Below the pieces are notes generated by a model. It worked only from the letters and a program-made list of their open reading frames with translations. It was not told the origin of the DNA and ran no database searches. The position numbers and the translations under genes were made by a program. A stretch of 64,000 bases of DNA. Origin: Victivallales bacterium (GTDB taxonomy: Bacteria; Verrucomicrobiota; Lentisphaeria; Oligosphaerales; Oligosphaeraceae). The stretch's first letter is position 1, and the number at the start of each line of letters is the position of its first letter. The stretch is from contig JAFXUD010000003.1 of NCBI GenBank assembly GCA_017535315.1, forward strand, positions 1-64,000, in the 5' to 3' direction. This document shows positions 35,224 through 43,958 of this stretch, piece by piece.

Positions 35224-37020
35224 ATGTCCCTATTCTCCACAAATAATCTTAGTGAAGAGGCCTGCAATTGGTTGGTAGAGCATTGCTCCCAGAAGGATTT
35301 GCTGCCCATCCTGAAGAAATATCCGCAGATTTCCCGTAGTGTGTTTGGCGGTTTTCGCCCCACGGCGGAGAACCTACGGTTGCCAGCTGTCCACCTGCGT
35401 TTGATGCAGGAATTGACGGGCAATGTTTTGGTGTGTGAGAAACTGGTGGATGTTTTTGGCAGGTATGCCAGAGATTGTCATCTTGATAGGATGCTTGGTT
35501 GGCTTGGTCCCCGCTGGTTTTTGTCCTATTGGCGTGACATGGGAAGGCGGCTTTCGTATTTCCGTGAGTATTTTGTGCTGTTGTGCGCGACTTATCCTGA
35601 AGATGATGCTGAAAGCGAGTTGTACAGGCGTTTTGGAAGACGTCTTTTAAAAACGCATGGCATGTGGAAAATGGGGGTACCACAGAACGATGATGCCCCT
35701 GAAATCCGTGATGCGCAGAGTTTCATTCGAACAGCATGCCACTTTTTTTATCCAGATAAAATGTTCCTAGAGGGGGCTGCAGAGATCGAACAGGAGGAAG
35801 CTATAAAAAAAGAACTAGCCTCTCTTCGGCAGAGATTGGAGAAGGAGCAGGCGTTGACACGCTCCTTGAAGGCTAAATTGTCAGAGGCAGAGCAGAAGAC
35901 TGATGAGTGTCAAAAGGAGAAAAACACCTTGAAAAAGGAGCTTGGCGCTTTCAGGCATGAACAGGATGCGCGTTTGCAGCGTATGCAGGACGACTATTCT
36001 CAAAAGCTTTGCGTCCAATATGAATTGATGCAGAGGGATTTCCTGGATCTGGACGGGAAATGGCTTCAGACCAGTTCCAATGAGACCGATGAGGCGGATG
36101 TTTTGCTTGAGCGCTCTGAAAATCTCTTGGCGCAACAAAGGCAATTGAACATCAAATATGGCACTCGTAGCGGCCTTCGTGAAAAGGAAAACCAATTGCG
36201 TATGGCATACATGCAGTTGGCGACTGCCGCCAAGGAGTCCCTGCATCCCCATGACGAATTGCGCACGCTGATGGATGCCATCAACCGCAAACGCCAGAAA
36301 ATCAATGCACTGCTTGAGGATGGCAACGAACATGTCGGTTCAGAACTTTATGAATATCTTTTTACGACCATTCGAAGCCTGAAGCACTCCAACGAGATTC
36401 CCTTGGAATTGGAAAGGATTGGACAGTTTATCCGAGATGCTGAGAGCATGGAGCTTCTCCAGACCGACGAACGGACGAATCTGTTGAATCAGTGTGACAA
36501 ACGGCGTATGTTGTGGCAGAATATGTCTAGGACAGGGGAGGACAGAAGCCAGCGCAATGATTCAGAATATACGCCTGAAATCATGGACATACGCAGGCAT
36601 CTGTCTGAAGCTGCCAACGTGATTCTGTTGGTTGACGGCTATAACGTTATGATGCGTTCTGATGGTTGGAAACGCTATCAAGAAAAACGTGGAATGAGTT
36701 TTCAGGAAGTTCGAGGCGAGTTTATCGCGCGATGCAGGAGCATTGCCCGCTATTTCAAGTCGCTTCGGTTGGTGTTTGATGGCGATGACGCTTATTTCGA
36801 CAATGTTTTGCCATGCTCTGATGGCCTTTACGTGGTATATGCCCAGCACAAGGATGAGGAGCATAATGCGGACAGGTATATCAAGGAGTTTATCAATGGC
36901 GATAAACAGGCAGGGGAAAGATTTTGGCTTTGCTCTGAAGATTTTGGCATTCGCCAGGATGTGCAGAGGGTTGATGCATTTGTCAGCAACCTGGCCTTGA
37001 ACCGATTTATCGGGATGTGA
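35224..37020 (+). CDS. Coiled-coil protein with C-terminal NYN/YacP-like nuclease domain
   Basis: A 598-residue soluble protein. Residues 1-185 are a helical domain I do not recognise (EEACNWLVEHCSQKDLLPIL). Residues ~190-265 are a strong Glu/Lys coiled coil, followed by a helical region to ~455. Residues ~458-598 form a PIN-like NYN domain of YacP/Rae1 type: VILLVDGYNVMM (~466-477), LVFDGDD, HNADRYIKEF and LCSEDFGIRQDVQR supply the acidic cluster expected for metal-dependent RNA cleavage. The stop is 15 bp from the start of a kinase-FGE fusion gene, so the two are an operon. Fusion of YacP-like NYN to a long coiled coil is unusual; regulated RNase activity is inference. Confidence 0.75.
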   Translation: MSLFSTNNLSEEACNWLVEHCSQKDLLPILKKYPQISRSVFGGFRPTAENLRLPAVHLRLMQELTGNVLVCEKLVDVFGRYARDCHLDRMLGWLGPRWFLSYWRDMGRRLSYFREYFVLLCATYPEDDAESELYRRFGRRLLKTHGMWKMGVPQNDDAPEIRDAQSFIRTACHFFYPDKMFLEGAAEIEQEEAIKKELASLRQRLEKEQALTRSLKAKLSEAEQKTDECQKEKNTLKKELGAFRHEQDARLQRMQDDYSQKLCVQYELMQRDFLDLDGKWLQTSSNETDEADVLLERSENLLAQQRQLNIKYGTRSGLREKENQLRMAYMQLATAAKESLHPHDELRTLMDAINRKRQKINALLEDGNEHVGSELYEYLFTTIRSLKHSNEIPLELERIGQFIRDAESMELLQTDERTNLLNQCDKRRMLWQNMSRTGEDRSQRNDSEYTPEIMDIRRHLSEAANVILLVDGYNVMMRSDGWKRYQEKRGMSFQEVRGEFIARCRSIARYFKSLRLVFDGDDAYFDNVLPCSDGLYVVYAQHKDEEHNADRYIKEFINGDKQAGERFWLCSEDFGIRQDVQRVDAFVSNLALNRFIGM

Positions 37021-37035
37021 GAAGGTTTCAGAAGA

Positions 37036-39813
37036 ATGACTGAACACCATGAAACAGATATTAAGCAAGAGAGCATGGCTGAAAACGATGCCGAAATGGA
37101 CCACTTTCTCGAGCTAGAGAAGGAACGTCTTGGTCTGCATGTCAGCATCACAGAGCCGCCATTGGAGGTGCTTGGGAAGCTGGGCACTGGTGGCAGTGGC
37201 GAGGTCTGTCTTGCCGTCGATAGTATTCTTGGGAGGAGTGTCGCCGTCAAGTTTTTGCACAAGGAACTGCGTGCCAGATCTGATCAGCTTGAACGCATGA
37301 TACGGGAGGCGCAGGCGGCAGCCCAGTTGGAGCATCCCAATATTGTTCCCATCTATTCCATTGGACTGAGCCCGACTTATGGCGTCTATTTCACGATGAA
37401 GCGTCTGCGTGGGGATTCACTGAGGCATATCCTTTCTGAACTGGCATTGCAGAATCCTGCCTATACCTGGCGTTATACGCCCTCCCGTCGTCTTGCCATT
37501 TTCATCCGCATTTGTCAGGGGGTGTCCTATGCGCACAGCAAAGGGATTTTGCATCGTGATCTGAAGCCCGAGAATGTCCGTATCGGGGACTATGGCGAGG
37601 TGACGATTATTGACTGGGGGCTTGTCCATGAAGTTTCATCCAAATCAACCAGGCGAGATGGCAAGAAAAAAGGGGACGATAAGGGGCACGCGACCTGGGA
37701 GAACGAGCTTGAAATCGACAAGTTCATTAATACGAGCAATCCGACACTGGATGGTGAGCTGAGTGGTACTCCAAGGTATATGTCTCCCGAGCAGGCGGAG
37801 GCGCAAAACTCGGAACTTGATGAACGCTCTGACATCTATTCTCTTGGGGTAATTTTATATGAACTTCTGACTTGCTATAATCCCTTTTACGACAAGGAAT
37901 CGCAGCGTGATATAATTGATGCGGTGTGCAAAGGGAACTACCATAAGCCACGCCGTTTTGCGACCGCTAAAAATGTGTCTGAAGAACTTGAGGCGATTTG
38001 CCTCAAGGCAATGGCGTTGCACCGTGAGAACCGCTATCAGAGCGTGAACGAACTATTGAAGGATATTTATGCACATCAAGAGGGAAGTCAGGTCCAGGCT
38101 TTCACGGGAAATGCCTACCGCAAGATGATGAAGCTTTTTAGGCGAAATCCTATTCGGACTGCGGTTTTCTTCAGCGCAATCCTTGCAGTTGTCTCCTTTG
38201 CATCAATACGCTATTTCATTGACAAGCAGAATTTTAACAGAGTTATGGAACAAGTCGAGGAATCATTGGATACTGTTAAACGCCATCAGCATCTGCTGCA
38301 ATATAAACAAGAAGGGAGCGCGGGCATGGATCCAGATTTCCAGAAAAAGACGGCCAATATGCAGAACGAAATCGAGAATCAGCTTGAGGCGGCGAACCTG
38401 CTGTTGAATTCTGTCTCCAATTTCAAGCCAGGGCTTTATCGTTTTCAACGTATCCAGGAGAGACTCCTGATGAATGATATGCGCTTCTGCGCAAAGTACA
38501 GGCATTTCCCCGAATTGCGGAAAAGGCTGGGACAGGCGGACGAACTACTTGTCTTCAGGCGCGAGTATGCAAGTCCAGAGTTTATGGAGGCTGTTTATCA
38601 GGCGCGTCTGCTTCTTTCTGGAAACTGCACGATTGCTTCTGTGGTATCGGAACCAGCAGGAGCCGTCTTGCGCATCCAAAAGGTTTTGGCGGAAAACCAG
38701 GATGGAAAGCTGATTTTGGATGATTACAAGATATTTAATGAATTTGCCACTGAATCCAATAAAGAGAATGAGCCTGGCAAAGAGAATGAGCCTGGCAAAG
38801 AGAATGAGCCTGGCAAAGACAATGAGCCTGGCAAAGAGAATGAGCCTGGCAAAGACAATGAGCCTGGCAAAGAGAATGAGCCTGGCAAAGAGAATGAGCC
38901 TAAGAAAAACAATGATGTTGTGGAGGATATGACAGTTGCACATACTCCTTTGCAGAGCTTTACGTTGGCAAAGGGAAAATATATTTTCAGCTTCGAGACA
39001 CGTGGCGGCCAGAAACTGGAGCTTCCCGTTTTGCTACGTCATGCGGAGGAACGCAATATCCGCGTGGTTGTTCCCCGCGAGATTCCAGCAGGTACAGTCT
39101 ATGTTCCTGAAGGGTTGTTTTTTCTTGGAGACCATGATCTGGAAGATGACTTGTACAGGCGCCAGTACATTTCTGGTTTTTTCATCGGCAAATATGAGGT
39201 GACTTTTGCGGAATACATCCAATTCTGGCTTGAATTGCCAGAAGATGAACGGGATGAGTGTATGCCAGTGGTGGTTCTGACGGATCGGCGAACGCCGATA
39301 AACGCCTTGGACAGCAAGGGGCACCTTCACAACAAGCTTCGTGCAGAGTGTCCTGTTGTGGGAATATCGCATGATGCGGCAGTGAAATACTGCACGTGGT
39401 ATGGGCAACGAATCGGTAGGCTCTGCCGTCTGCCTACTGCCGATGAGTGGGAGGCTGCCGCACGTGGCGTGGATGCTAGGCTCTATCCCTGGGGAAACAG
39501 CTTTGGGCCAGAATATGCCAATACCGTTGAAAATGTTGCTTCTCGTGAAAAACAGGGGCATTATCCCGCGCCTCCAGGCTCCTTCCCGAAGGATGTATCG
39601 CCGTTTGGGGCGTATGACATGGCAGGAAATGTTCGCGAAATCACGGATAGCCAGTTCAATGACGGAACCGATTACTACCAGATAAAAGGGGCCAGCTTCA
39701 CTTCCAGCCGTCGTTCCTTGCCACTCTATGTTTCAGGAGACACGCCTTTTTCGCCTTCTGACGTGGGCTTTCGCATCCTTATCCCCTTGCAGCCACAGGA
39801 TGTTGAGGAGTAG
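37036..39813 (+). CDS. Ser/Thr kinase - membrane helix - FGE-sulfatase domain fusion (DWG variant)
   Basis: 925 residues. The kinase domain (~45-330) has LGTGGSGEVCLA, AVKFLH, HRDLKPEN at 173-180 and DWG in place of DFG at ~193-195. One membrane helix at ~373-393. An outer region with a coiled coil precedes a run of eight hexapeptides (KENEPG/KDNEPG, residues 576-623). A formylglycine-generating-enzyme/SUMF1-like domain (~685-925) follows, with FFIGKYEVTFAEYIQF, RLPTADEWEAAARG, YPWGNSFG, GAYDMAGNVREI and a DVGFRI end. No CxPxR-active FGE cysteines are obvious, so this domain probably binds ligands. AGAAGG precedes the ATG. It is the second gene of the NYN operon. Confidence 0.9.
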   Translation: MTEHHETDIKQESMAENDAEMDHFLELEKERLGLHVSITEPPLEVLGKLGTGGSGEVCLAVDSILGRSVAVKFLHKELRARSDQLERMIREAQAAAQLEHPNIVPIYSIGLSPTYGVYFTMKRLRGDSLRHILSELALQNPAYTWRYTPSRRLAIFIRICQGVSYAHSKGILHRDLKPENVRIGDYGEVTIIDWGLVHEVSSKSTRRDGKKKGDDKGHATWENELEIDKFINTSNPTLDGELSGTPRYMSPEQAEAQNSELDERSDIYSLGVILYELLTCYNPFYDKESQRDIIDAVCKGNYHKPRRFATAKNVSEELEAICLKAMALHRENRYQSVNELLKDIYAHQEGSQVQAFTGNAYRKMMKLFRRNPIRTAVFFSAILAVVSFASIRYFIDKQNFNRVMEQVEESLDTVKRHQHLLQYKQEGSAGMDPDFQKKTANMQNEIENQLEAANLLLNSVSNFKPGLYRFQRIQERLLMNDMRFCAKYRHFPELRKRLGQADELLVFRREYASPEFMEAVYQARLLLSGNCTIASVVSEPAGAVLRIQKVLAENQDGKLILDDYKIFNEFATESNKENEPGKENEPGKENEPGKDNEPGKENEPGKDNEPGKENEPGKENEPKKNNDVVEDMTVAHTPLQSFTLAKGKYIFSFETRGGQKLELPVLLRHAEERNIRVVVPREIPAGTVYVPEGLFFLGDHDLEDDLYRRQYISGFFIGKYEVTFAEYIQFWLELPEDERDECMPVVVLTDRRTPINALDSKGHLHNKLRAECPVVGISHDAAVKYCTWYGQRIGRLCRLPTADEWEAAARGVDARLYPWGNSFGPEYANTVENVASREKQGHYPAPPGSFPKDVSPFGAYDMAGNVREITDSQFNDGTDYYQIKGASFTSSRRSLPLYVSGDTPFSPSDVGFRILIPLQPQDVEE
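38761..38904 (+). repeat. Eight 18-bp tandem repeats in the kinase-FGE gene
   Basis: Unit AAAGAGAATGAGCCTGGC, nearly identical in DNA, with G-to-C changes giving KDNEPG in copies 4 and 6 and a changed end in copy 8. Encodes the charged linker between the outer coiled coil and the FGE domain. The frame is kept because the unit is a multiple of three. Confidence 0.95.
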
Positions 39814-39843
39814 TTCTGATATCCCCTCTTTAGTTTGTTATCT

Positions 39844-40545
39844 TTACCAGCTGCCTTGCCAGAAGATTTTTCCATCAGTGGTGTTGTTGAGGAGTCCCTT
39901 GACAACTCTGTGCTCAACATGTCCGTCGCTAAAGCTGACGTTGAGGCCCTTGCCATGGCGGACTTGCACGTCTTCGCTGGCGTCATAGTCAGGGGCTGTG
40001 TTGGGGTATGTACTGCCGTCCCATTGGGAGCCGCTGGAATTTATTCCTACGTTGAGGCGTCCGTCCCCAAGAAACCAGGTCTGGGATGGATACTGCATGA
40101 TTACCTTGCCAGGCTGGACCTCGTATGAACCGACATAACCGAAAACCCTGTTTTTGCTTACGTTGGCGGCTGCGCCATTGTAACCGTAGCAGCTTTGGAT
40201 GCAATCACTGTTATAGACATAGCGGTACTGTGCCGATGGACACTGAAAAACGCCTTGGATGATGGGCTTCGTCGCGGAATATCCCGTCTTGTCGTATGTC
40301 CCGAGAAGATAGGGATAAAGGTAATAGTTCATGGTAAGGGGATGATATCCCCAGCAGGCGTATTCGTCATTGTCCGATTCATAGAGGTTGAGGGCGAGAG
40401 CAAGCTGTTTGAGGTTGTTCTTGCAGCTTGTGTCCCGTGCCTTTGCGCGCGCCTTGCTCAAGGCGGGCAACAACATGGCGGCTAGAATGGCGATGATGGC
40501 AATGACGACTAAAAGCTCAATCAGCGTGAATGGTTTTCTTTTCAT
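39844..40545 (-). CDS. Type II secretion-like pseudopilin with H-X9-DG motif
   Basis: A 233-residue protein. The start at 40545 ([18 protein letters not shown]) gives a short basic leader and the prepilin site followed by Phe-Thr-Leu-Ile-Glu (Glu5 of the mature protein) and a hydrophobic helix; GGAG lies about 11 nt upstream. A DUF1559-type globular domain follows ([20 protein letters not shown], with paired cysteines) and the C-terminal [18 protein letters not shown] shows the H-X9-DG signature. Such proteins occur in very large families in Lentisphaerota and Planctomycetota. It should be cleaved by a prepilin peptidase and inserted in the inner membrane or a pseudopilus. It converges with the kinase-FGE gene. 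Confidence 0.92.
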   Translation of the reverse strand: MKRKPFTLIELLVVIAIIAILAAMLLPALSKARAKARDTSCKNNLKQLALALNLYESDNDEYACWGYHPLTMNYYLYPYLLGTYDKTGYSATKPIIQGVFQCPSAQYRYVYNSDCIQSCYGYNGAAANVSKNRVFGYVGSYEVQPGKVIMQYPSQTWFLGDGRLNVGINSSGSQWDGSTYPNTAPDYDASEDVQVRHGKGLNVSFSDGHVEHRVVKGLLNNTTDGKIFWQGSW

Positions 40546-40835
40546 TGTCTTTATGCTCCAGGATAGTTTGGTTTTCATAGATTTCTATTTATTATACAAA
40601 TGAAAAGAGAAAAAGCAAGTTGTTGCTAGAAAATAACCTCACTGATACTGCCGTTTGGGGCAAGGCCTTTGGAGGAACGTTTTTTTGCAGGTTTGGAGGA
40701 CAGTTTCCTTGGGGGAAAACGGGCGCGCTTCGCGCATCCCAGAAGCACTCCAGAAGAGTCCTGGGGCCAATCCCTCTGGGGTGCGCGTTCTACGCGTACC
40801 CTTTGTACCAGTGGGCTATGTAGTGCCCATGTTGT
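40546..40835. other. Non-coding gap with GC-rich hairpins
   Basis: The first 80 bp are the pseudopilin leader. 40725-40800 holds GCGCGCTTCGCGC- and GTGCGCGTTCTACGCGTAC-type hairpins similar in style to the elements at 7795 and 27356. No gene and no clear terminal repeats seen. Confidence 0.4.
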
Positions 40836-41621
40836 TTAACCACAGGCGAATCGCCGATGGGTTTCTTTGTCACCGTATTTGTCATCAGTGGAGGCAAGTT
40901 CCTCTGGCGAATAAGCCGTTTGGATTTCACGCACGAGAACTTGTTCGGGGAAATCCCCCTCCACCATTGTGAACAGGATTCGCCAGGTGCGGTAGGCGAG
41001 AACATGCGAACCATCTATATCGGGGCAGAGGCGGTTTCGGGTGCTGTCGAGAGGGGTGATGGATAGGCGATCCTGGATGAAGTCCTGGATGCAGGGCACG
41101 CCATTGTTGGCAAGCCACTCTAGTTGCCGTGCCGCGAGTTCCGTGTATTGGATTTGGTAGCATTTCTCGTTACCCTCGGCTGTCCAGCCAGGGGATGCAT
41201 CTGGGAAGGAATCTGCATACGGAAGATAGGGTTTGATGTCGAGGATGGGGGTACCGTCAAGCAGATCGTGGGAGGAGATGAAGATGTTGCGTCCCTTGAT
41301 GGCATCAAGGTGGACGCAGGAGATGCCTATGCGTGAAGGCCTGTAGGGTGAACGCGACGCGAATAGGCCGACTTTCTGGTTGGTATGGCGGGGGGGCTGG
41401 ATCATTGGTTTCCAGGTGGTGTTCTTGTGAAAAAGGAAAACCACCCAGATGTGGGAGAAGGAATCCAGTCGGAAAAGGGCATTCTCATATTCAGGCATGA
41501 GCGTGATGATGCCTTTGTTGCCAGTTGCCAGGACCCCCTGCCTCGGCACATCGTATGGGTATTTTTGCTTGCAGGAGAAGAATCCAATGGGGCTTATGAT
41601 ATATTGGGGCCTCTCGGTCAT
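40836..41621 (-). CDS. trmO: tRNA (N6-threonylcarbamoyladenosine37-N6)-methyltransferase TrmO
   Basis: A 261-residue SAM-dependent methyltransferase of the TsaA/YaeB fold. Visible: YIISPIGFFSCKQKYPYDVPRQG at the start, FSHIWVVFLFH, ASRSPYRPSRIGISCVHL, the ILDIKPYLPYAD motif near 130 and a C-terminal segment RTWRILFTMV. It methylates t6A37 of tRNA-Thr. Length close to E. coli YaeB. The ATG overlaps the TGA of the antiporter gene (ATGA), making it the last gene of a four-gene overlapping operon. Confidence 0.88.
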   Translation of the reverse strand: MTERPQYIISPIGFFSCKQKYPYDVPRQGVLATGNKGIITLMPEYENALFRLDSFSHIWVVFLFHKNTTWKPMIQPPRHTNQKVGLFASRSPYRPSRIGISCVHLDAIKGRNIFISSHDLLDGTPILDIKPYLPYADSFPDASPGWTAEGNEKCYQIQYTELAARQLEWLANNGVPCIQDFIQDRLSITPLDSTRNRLCPDIDGSHVLAYRTWRILFTMVEGDFPEQVLVREIQTAYSPEELASTDDKYGDKETHRRFACG

Positions 41622-43957
41622 TGCGGGAGTCCTTCAATGAGGAGTTTTCGCGCAAGCTCCATCTGCTGCGCGCTGCCGAGGACGGTGACCTTGTCGCCTG
41701 GTTGGAAAAGGAGATCTGGACCAGGATTGTCCGTTGGGGGGGCTTCCTTATGTTCGATTCTGACCACATTGGCGCCAGTTGCATTGCGGAGATGCAGTTC
41801 CTTCAAGGACTTTCCGCACGCGAAACCGTTGGCTGGGATGTAAATGGACGAAAGCTGCAGTGAAAGCATGCTGGTGATGGTGTCCATTGCGGAATCCCCG
41901 ATGTCGCTCTGGCTTAAAAACTTTTGGGTGTTCTTGAGTTGTTCTTCGTTGGCGAGAAGGAAAAGCGTATCTCCCTTTTGAATGACGGTTCTGGGGCCAG
42001 GGTTGAGAGTGGATTCACCGTTTTGATGGAGTATTTTGGTGATGGTGATGCCTGTCCTGTTGCGTAGTCGGAGGGCGGCGATGCTTTTGCCGATGGCACC
42101 TGAATGATCGGGGATTGGCAACTGCTGGACAATGCTTGACAATGTTTCAGGCTCCTGGGCAGGCGTTTCTTCGCGGTCGAAGACCATTTGAAGGGTCTTT
42201 TGCGTCTCAAGAGCCATTGGCTGAATTCGTTTCCACCAGATGAAACCGATGATGACATAGCAGAGCAGGATGCAGAGCATCTCAAACTTGCTGGGGATCA
42301 GCAGGACGCTGAGGGCGGTGAACTCAATCGTTGTCAGAGACATTAGAATGAGAAAGACGATGAGGTAGGTCATCCTCTGCATGGGGTGTGCCAGTCCGTG
42401 TTTGATGAAGGAGGGGACTGATGCCTCTCCAATTCCTTCCGCCAGTTTTCGTGCATTGATGAATACACCGATGAAAATGGGAAAACTGAAGAGGCAGCTC
42501 AACAGCCACAGGAGCATCGTGCGGTAGTTGGATAGGAAACTGGGCAGGGCACCCCACAACTCCTCCTTGCCTTGCAGGTAGTGTGCGACTGCAAAGATAA
42601 CGGCGATGAGGAGCAGGTTCGTTGCAAACATGAAGGCGTTCCGTTTGAAGAAAGGAGTGATGGCGCTTTTTTTGACTTGGTGTCCCGTGCGCTGGGTCCA
42701 CAGCGTGTAGTTTTCCAGAGCCTGGCGCACACGGGTGGGCAGTTTTTTGTCCAGCCATTCGGAAAAAGGCTGCGAGGCTTTCAATAGGAACGGGTTAACA
42801 AGAGTGGTGATGACGGAGACGCCGACGGCAATCTGGTACATTTTAGGATATGGCTCTGCCTTGTTGCAGAGTTCGATGCCCAGCAGGGCGACAAGATAGG
42901 CGAAGTCGCCGATCTGCGCAAGTCCGATACCTGTCTTCAAGGCATCTTTATGGGGCAGTCCAGTGATGAAGGAGGCCAGAAGGCAGTTGATTGTCTTTCC
43001 TACAATCACGATGACGGAAAGAAGCAGTATAATCAGGAGGTTGTTCCACATCTGGTGCAAGTCAACCATCAGTCCGATGGTGACGAAGAAGATGGCGGAG
43101 AAGGTGTGCTTCAAAGCCGAGGTGTGTTCGTGGATGCGATGGGAAACGCTGGATTCCGCCACGACCGCACCGACCAGAAAGGCGCCAAGCGCAAGGCTGA
43201 ATTGCATCTTCTCCGCAATAAAGGCGATGCCGAAGCAGATGCCAAGGATGATGATGAGCAGCGTTTCCTCGTCCTTCATCTGGCGTATCTTGTTGAGGAA
43301 TCTGGGGAGCATCAGAAAGCCAAAGACCAGCACGCCAGCGAGGAACATTGCAAGGAGACAAAGTTGCCTGCCGAGTTCCGCCGCCTGGAATTGTCCTGTC
43401 ATGGCTAGTCCAGTCAGGATTGCCATGACGCCGATGGTGAGAATATCCTCTGAAAGCGTAGTCCCGAAGATGATGGCGGCGAAATACTCCTTGGAGCAGC
43501 CCATTTCCTCCAGGCTCTTGGCGAGGAGGGTTGTGGAGGAATCGCATAGGACGGCACCCAGGAAAAGGCTTGGCAGAAAGCCCCAGCCCAATATGTAGGT
43601 CCCTGTGGCATAGCCAATGAGAAGCATGGCTGCCAAGTCGTATGCGGCGGTTGGAAAGACCATCCCGCCGATTCTGCGGAGCTTGCGGATGTTCAGCTCC
43701 AGTCCCATGGTGAACATGAGAAAGATGATGCCCAGGTTGGCCAGGACGTTCACGCTGTTTTCGCTGGCGATGAGAAATCCTTTGATATTGGGAAGTCCCA
43801 TGAAGGTGCCAGCCGCGATATAGCCGATAACTTTGGGCCATCCCATATAGTGAAAGAGGGCTGCAAACAAGCCCGCGACCAGCATGACGGCGGCCAGGTC
43901 CTGCACGAGGGACTGTTTGCTCAACGCCATTTCGGCTATGGGAAGAATGGTGACCAT
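41618..43957 (-). CDS. CPA2-type cation:proton antiporter with two TrkA-C domains
   Basis: A 779-residue membrane protein. Residues ~15-400 are a Na+/H+ exchanger (KefB/CPA2-like) domain with MGLELNIRKLRR, FLGAVLCDSSTTLLAKSL and LGAFLVGAVVAESS. Four more hydrophobic helices lie at ~430-590. Then two TrkA-C-like domains follow in tandem (~610-685 and ~700-775), each with the pattern LRxRTG/LRNATG-IxxIxH-PGP-GD. TrkA-C domains bind regulatory ligands such as nucleotides; two without a TrkA-N domain is unusual. Likely K+ or Na+ efflux. It starts one base after the epmA stop and overlaps trmO by 4 bp. Confidence 0.88.
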   Translation of the reverse strand: MVTILPIAEMALSKQSLVQDLAAVMLVAGLFAALFHYMGWPKVIGYIAAGTFMGLPNIKGFLIASENSVNVLANLGIIFLMFTMGLELNIRKLRRIGGMVFPTAAYDLAAMLLIGYATGTYILGWGFLPSLFLGAVLCDSSTTLLAKSLEEMGCSKEYFAAIIFGTTLSEDILTIGVMAILTGLAMTGQFQAAELGRQLCLLAMFLAGVLVFGFLMLPRFLNKIRQMKDEETLLIIILGICFGIAFIAEKMQFSLALGAFLVGAVVAESSVSHRIHEHTSALKHTFSAIFFVTIGLMVDLHQMWNNLLIILLLSVIVIVGKTINCLLASFITGLPHKDALKTGIGLAQIGDFAYLVALLGIELCNKAEPYPKMYQIAVGVSVITTLVNPFLLKASQPFSEWLDKKLPTRVRQALENYTLWTQRTGHQVKKSAITPFFKRNAFMFATNLLLIAVIFAVAHYLQGKEELWGALPSFLSNYRTMLLWLLSCLFSFPIFIGVFINARKLAEGIGEASVPSFIKHGLAHPMQRMTYLIVFLILMSLTTIEFTALSVLLIPSKFEMLCILLCYVIIGFIWWKRIQPMALETQKTLQMVFDREETPAQEPETLSSIVQQLPIPDHSGAIGKSIAALRLRNRTGITITKILHQNGESTLNPGPRTVIQKGDTLFLLANEEQLKNTQKFLSQSDIGDSAMDTITSMLSLQLSSIYIPANGFACGKSLKELHLRNATGANVVRIEHKEAPPTDNPGPDLLFQPGDKVTVLGSAQQMELARKLLIEGLPQ

Positions 43958-43958
43958 G

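Noticed and set aside
39091-39813. FGE domain as a variable region of a diversity-generating retroelement
   Set aside because: FGE/C-type-lectin folds are known targets, but no reverse transcriptase gene or template repeat with adenine-specific differences is present in the window.
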